From the NCBI RefSeq assembly GCF_018860965.1, contig NZ_JAHKQF010000009.1:124001-188000 (forward strand): a stretch of DNA of 64,000 bases. The letters are read 5' to 3'. The stretch's first letter is position 1; each line of letters begins with the position of its first letter. The position numbers and the translations under genes were made by a program. This DNA is from Alteromonas sp. C1M14. GTDB lineage: Bacteria; Pseudomonadota; Gammaproteobacteria; Enterobacterales; Alteromonadaceae. Positions 61,364 to 64,000 of the stretch are shown here, one piece after another. A model generated the notes under the pieces. The model searched no databases. It worked only from the letters and a program-made list of their open reading frames with translations, and had not been told where the DNA came from.

Positions 61364-63502
61364 GTGGTGTTTTTATTCAATCGTAAATCTTTTGTGGTGT
61401 GCGTAATTGTCAGCATAACCATGTTTTCCCTCTCTCGCGCCGGTGCACAGGATGCCGATCCAGATAGCTCTGAAGACGCCGGAAGCTGGCTTGTAGAAAC
61501 CATCGTGATTACTGGTAAACGCGAGAGTTACGCCGTTCCCACCACGTCCTCGGCAACGCGCACTGATACCCCAATTATCGAAATTCCCCAATCGATTCAG
61601 GTTATTACCGGAACCTTGTTGAAAGAGCAGGACCGTCGTCAACTTGGGGAAGCCCTAATCAATGTTTCAGGTATTACACCCACTCGTTCGGACGAGAGCC
61701 TCTTTATTCCCCCAATCGTGCGTGGCTTTTCAGCTGAAGTATATCTTGATGGATTGCCTGTTTTTGCGGGTAATCAGCAGGCATACGACCCGATCAGCAT
61801 TATCGGTGTAGCACGAACCGATGTGCTAAAAGGGCCCAGTGGAACGCTTTATGGCGGTGGACTTGGCACGCCCTTAGGCGGACTGATCAATGTGGTTTCG
61901 GCAAATCCAGATAAAGAGCTTGGCGGATATGTAGCACTGCGCGCAGGAAGCTTTTCAACTGTCAATCCCTATGGTGAGATCAATATTCCACTCGCAGATG
62001 GCGTTTTTGCCAAGCTCGTGGCTGAGTATCAGAGCAATAACAGCTGGATCGATGTGGTGGATGGTGAGCGCTGGTCTGTGCAACCCAGTCTTTCAGTAGA
62101 GATAAGCCCGGACACTGAACTGCTTGTGCAGGGGCAATTTAACCGCCGCAGTAATCTTGAGTACTCGGGTATTCCTGCCGATCAAGCGTTGGCGGGCGAC
62201 CTCGACCGCAATGTATTTCCCGGTTCGCCTACCAACCAGCCGGACACGGTAAACGACAATCAAATGCTCACCGCCAACCTGCAACATGCCTTGTCGAACT
62301 GGCTCGAGCTCAACGTAACTGGTCGCTACTATTCGGGAGATATCGATGAACATGGAAGCTTTGTACACCCTGACCTGTTCCCGGCCGATCCGGCCACGCC
62401 CACGGTCTATCCGGTGGCTTCGGTGACGATGGATACGAATACCAAGGAAATCACCATCGACATCAACGTCATCGCAAAAACCGAGTTATGGGGTGCGGAG
62501 CACACATTGCTTGCGGGCGTGAATTACGACAATACGCAGTTTTACAGCGGCATGGGCTTGTTCGTCAGTGAGACTCCGTCTGGCGTCATCGATTTGGCTA
62601 ATCCAAACTACGATCTTAGCTACACGGCTCAGCTGCCGGTCAATTCATACACTGACGATCGTTTCGAAACTACGGCAGCCTACCTACAGGATCAAGTCTC
62701 CTATGGCGCGCTGCATCTAACCTACGGGCTTAGATTAACCTCGCTCAAATTCATTGAGGACAGTAATTATGGAGTGGATAACGATTCGACCTATAGTCAC
62801 CTATCACCGCGTTTTGGCGCAACCTACGACCTCGTTCCTGGTGTTGCTCTTTACGCAGGATATGCCACCGCGTTTCGTGCTCCCTTTGGTTTCATGGGAC
62901 TACAATCGCCTAGTCCAGAAACCTCACAAAACATCGAAGCAGGCATAAAGCTGGCGCTGACCAATGCCGGCGTGTCAGGCACTATCGCGGGGTTTCGACA
63001 GGAGCGCGATAAGGTGACACTTGCCGACCCTGACAACCTAGGTTTTTCTATCCAAAGTGGGCGGCAGCGCGCCAGCGGTCTAGAATTCGATATGGTGTGG
63101 GAACCAAGTAGAGCATTCTCGCTGCTTGTAAACTACGCCTACACCGATTCGCGCGACGATAGTATTGCGCCCGGTGACGAATTGACCCGTATTCCCAAGA
63201 ATAGCGGGCGTCTCGCAGCTCGCTATCGCGTGCTTGACGGCGCTCTTGATGGGCTTTCCTTTGGGGTTGGCGTCACCGCCTTTTCATCTCGTGAACTCAC
63301 CTTGCCAAACACCACCGCGGTGCCCGGGTATGCTGTTCTTGACGCGCAGGCATCGTACGATTTTGACCGATACTCGTTTGGCCTATCAGTCGTCAACCTT
63401 GGTGATCGCGATGCTTTTGATCCCTATTCTTTTTTCGGTAATGCCGTCGTCGCCCCCAACCAACCGCGATCTGCATACCTTACATTGAAAGCGAAAATAT
63501 AA
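61364..63502 (+). CDS. TonB-dependent siderophore-type receptor
   Basis: A 712-residue outer-membrane receptor. The start is one of the TTG/GTG codons at 61361-61367, after AAGGAA; I prefer GTG 61364, which opens the signal peptide (cut near AGA-QDA). Plug domain with IPQSIQVITGTLLKEQ and RTDVLKGPSGTLYGGGLGTPLGGLINVVS; barrel ends YLTLKAKI. The plug sequence matches FpvA/ferrichrome-type siderophore receptors. The segment is visibly richer in GC and uses different codons from the genes before it, which suggests recent arrival. The end lacks the usual terminal Phe. Confidence 0.9.
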   Translation: MVFLFNRKSFVVCVIVSITMFSLSRAGAQDADPDSSEDAGSWLVETIVITGKRESYAVPTTSSATRTDTPIIEIPQSIQVITGTLLKEQDRRQLGEALINVSGITPTRSDESLFIPPIVRGFSAEVYLDGLPVFAGNQQAYDPISIIGVARTDVLKGPSGTLYGGGLGTPLGGLINVVSANPDKELGGYVALRAGSFSTVNPYGEINIPLADGVFAKLVAEYQSNNSWIDVVDGERWSVQPSLSVEISPDTELLVQGQFNRRSNLEYSGIPADQALAGDLDRNVFPGSPTNQPDTVNDNQMLTANLQHALSNWLELNVTGRYYSGDIDEHGSFVHPDLFPADPATPTVYPVASVTMDTNTKEITIDINVIAKTELWGAEHTLLAGVNYDNTQFYSGMGLFVSETPSGVIDLANPNYDLSYTAQLPVNSYTDDRFETTAAYLQDQVSYGALHLTYGLRLTSLKFIEDSNYGVDNDSTYSHLSPRFGATYDLVPGVALYAGYATAFRAPFGFMGLQSPSPETSQNIEAGIKLALTNAGVSGTIAGFRQERDKVTLADPDNLGFSIQSGRQRASGLEFDMVWEPSRAFSLLVNYAYTDSRDDSIAPGDELTRIPKNSGRLAARYRVLDGALDGLSFGVGVTAFSSRELTLPNTTAVPGYAVLDAQASYDFDRYSFGLSVVNLGDRDAFDPYSFFGNAVVAPNQPRSAYLTLKAKI

Positions 63503-63504
63503 AG

Positions 63505-64000
63505 ATGAATTGTCAAAAAAAAGGTCTCGCGAAAGCAGTTTTCGTTGTTATCACAGCTTTGGTGACAGCCTGTTTAAATGCACAAGAACGCGAAGCTGAA
63601 GATACGATCTTTCCCTTGTACGAAGCAGGTGAGGTTGGTTCTTTGGGCGTACCCGAAACCCAAGTTATACAGAAACAAGCGCAAGAGACTCTAATTTTTA
63701 ACGTAAGCGAGCCAACCCTCGAATTATTTCTACCTGAGCCTAATACTGCAACAGGAACGGCGGTGATCATCGCACCAGGGGGTGGCTTTGTTGCCCTAAC
63801 TTACAACCAAGGCGGAACCGTCATTGCAAGAAAGCTTGCCGAACAGGGCGTCACGGCATTGGTACTTAAATATCGTACTATCCAAAGTTCGGGAGATCCA
63901 ATGCGGGTGCCAGATGTGCATCAGTCGGAGATGGATATGTTGATGACTAGGGTTGCAACGGGTGTCCCTAACGAGATCCCCGAATTCGCTGGTGAGAGGC
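63505..64000 (+). CDS. Alpha/beta hydrolase lipoprotein, cut by window edge
   Basis: Starts at ATG 63505, two bases after the receptor stop, and is open to the window end (165 codons). Lipobox LVTAC at about residue 22. AVIIAPGGGFVALTYNQGG (oxyanion segment) and TALVLKYRT match acetyl-xylan esterase/BD-FAE-like alpha/beta hydrolases; the catalytic Ser lies beyond the window. Co-transcribed with the TonB receptor, so it may act on what the receptor imports: an ester of a siderophore or a sugar. Codon use matches the receptor gene. Confidence 0.82.
   Translation, partial: MNCQKKGLAKAVFVVITALVTACLNAQEREAEDTIFPLYEAGEVGSLGVPETQVIQKQAQETLIFNVSEPTLELFLPEPNTATGTAVIIAPGGGFVALTYNQGGTVIARKLAEQGVTALVLKYRTIQSSGDPMRVPDVHQSEMDMLMTRVATGVPNEIPEFAGER

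Noticed and set aside
1-64000. CRISPR arrays, tRNA or rRNA genes, insertion sequences, prophage
   Set aside because: No regularly spaced repeats, no cloverleaf or rRNA-like stretch and no transposase or phage structural motif seen by reading; a small or degenerate RNA gene could still be missed.

Overview
The window looks like the chromosome of a marine, aerobic, heterotrophic gammaproteobacterium of the Alteromonadales type (Alteromonas/Paraglaciecola-like). Evidence is the three TonB-dependent receptors with the usual C-terminal Phe, a GH92 mannosidase under a LacI-family regulator, two chemoreceptors, a PEP-CTERM protein, moderate GC with long A/T-rich intergenic regions, and many lipoproteins. 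This placement is inferred from gene content; no rRNA or tRNA is present to test it. I saw no tRNA, rRNA, CRISPR array, complete insertion sequence or prophage.

Layout. 0-7 kb: edge-truncated patatin lipase, PEP-CTERM protein, PPK2 polyphosphate kinase, hotdog thioesterase, a cytoplasmic PAS-PAS chemoreceptor and a large TonB-dependent receptor. 7.5-12 kb: a lipid A modification locus, eptA-dgkA divergent from an OmpR-type regulator and sensor kinase. A perfect PmrA-box-like repeat lies in the shared intergenic region. 12-21.7 kb: a LEA-like lipoprotein, an AsmA-like protein, an M1 aminopeptidase lipoprotein, a Yip1-type membrane protein, a LacI-type repressor with a perfect operator palindrome facing a GH92 alpha-mannosidase, and glf (UDP-galactopyranose mutase).

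21.8-39.5 kb is the most unusual part: about 20 consecutive minus-strand genes, nearly all for secreted, lipid-anchored or inner-membrane proteins, mostly without recognisable family. Its centre is a short MotA/TolQ/ExbB-like channel protein with an ExbD/TolR-like partner, which together suggest an ion-driven envelope machine. Around them are a lytic transglycosylase, coiled-coil and proline-rich periplasmic proteins, a membrane protein with a Lon-type Ser-Lys protease-like domain, a trypsin-like protease, a subtilase next to a propeptide/inhibitor-like lipoprotein, and three paralogous secreted proteins. I do not recognise this as a described system.

39.6-47.2 kb: a histidine phosphatase, a CDF metal exporter, a pair of tiny membrane proteins, a glutathione transferase divergent from a TetR regulator with two tandem operators, an unknown membrane protein coupled to a PEGA-domain lipoprotein, and a small polytopic membrane protein.

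47.2-58.7 kb reads as a catabolic island for oligomers of omega- or beta-amino acids. It has a TonB receptor, a secreted P1-family (NylC/DmpA-type) hydrolase, a POT peptide importer, a NylB-type serine hydrolase, an omega-amino acid:pyruvate aminotransferase and an aldehyde dehydrogenase, plus GcvA-like LysR and PaiB-like proteins. This matches step for step the known nylon-oligomer route (NylC, NylB, NylD, NylE), although the natural substrate is unknown. 59.4-64 kb: a transmembrane chemoreceptor, then a visibly more GC-rich segment with a siderophore-type TonB receptor and an edge-truncated alpha/beta hydrolase lipoprotein.
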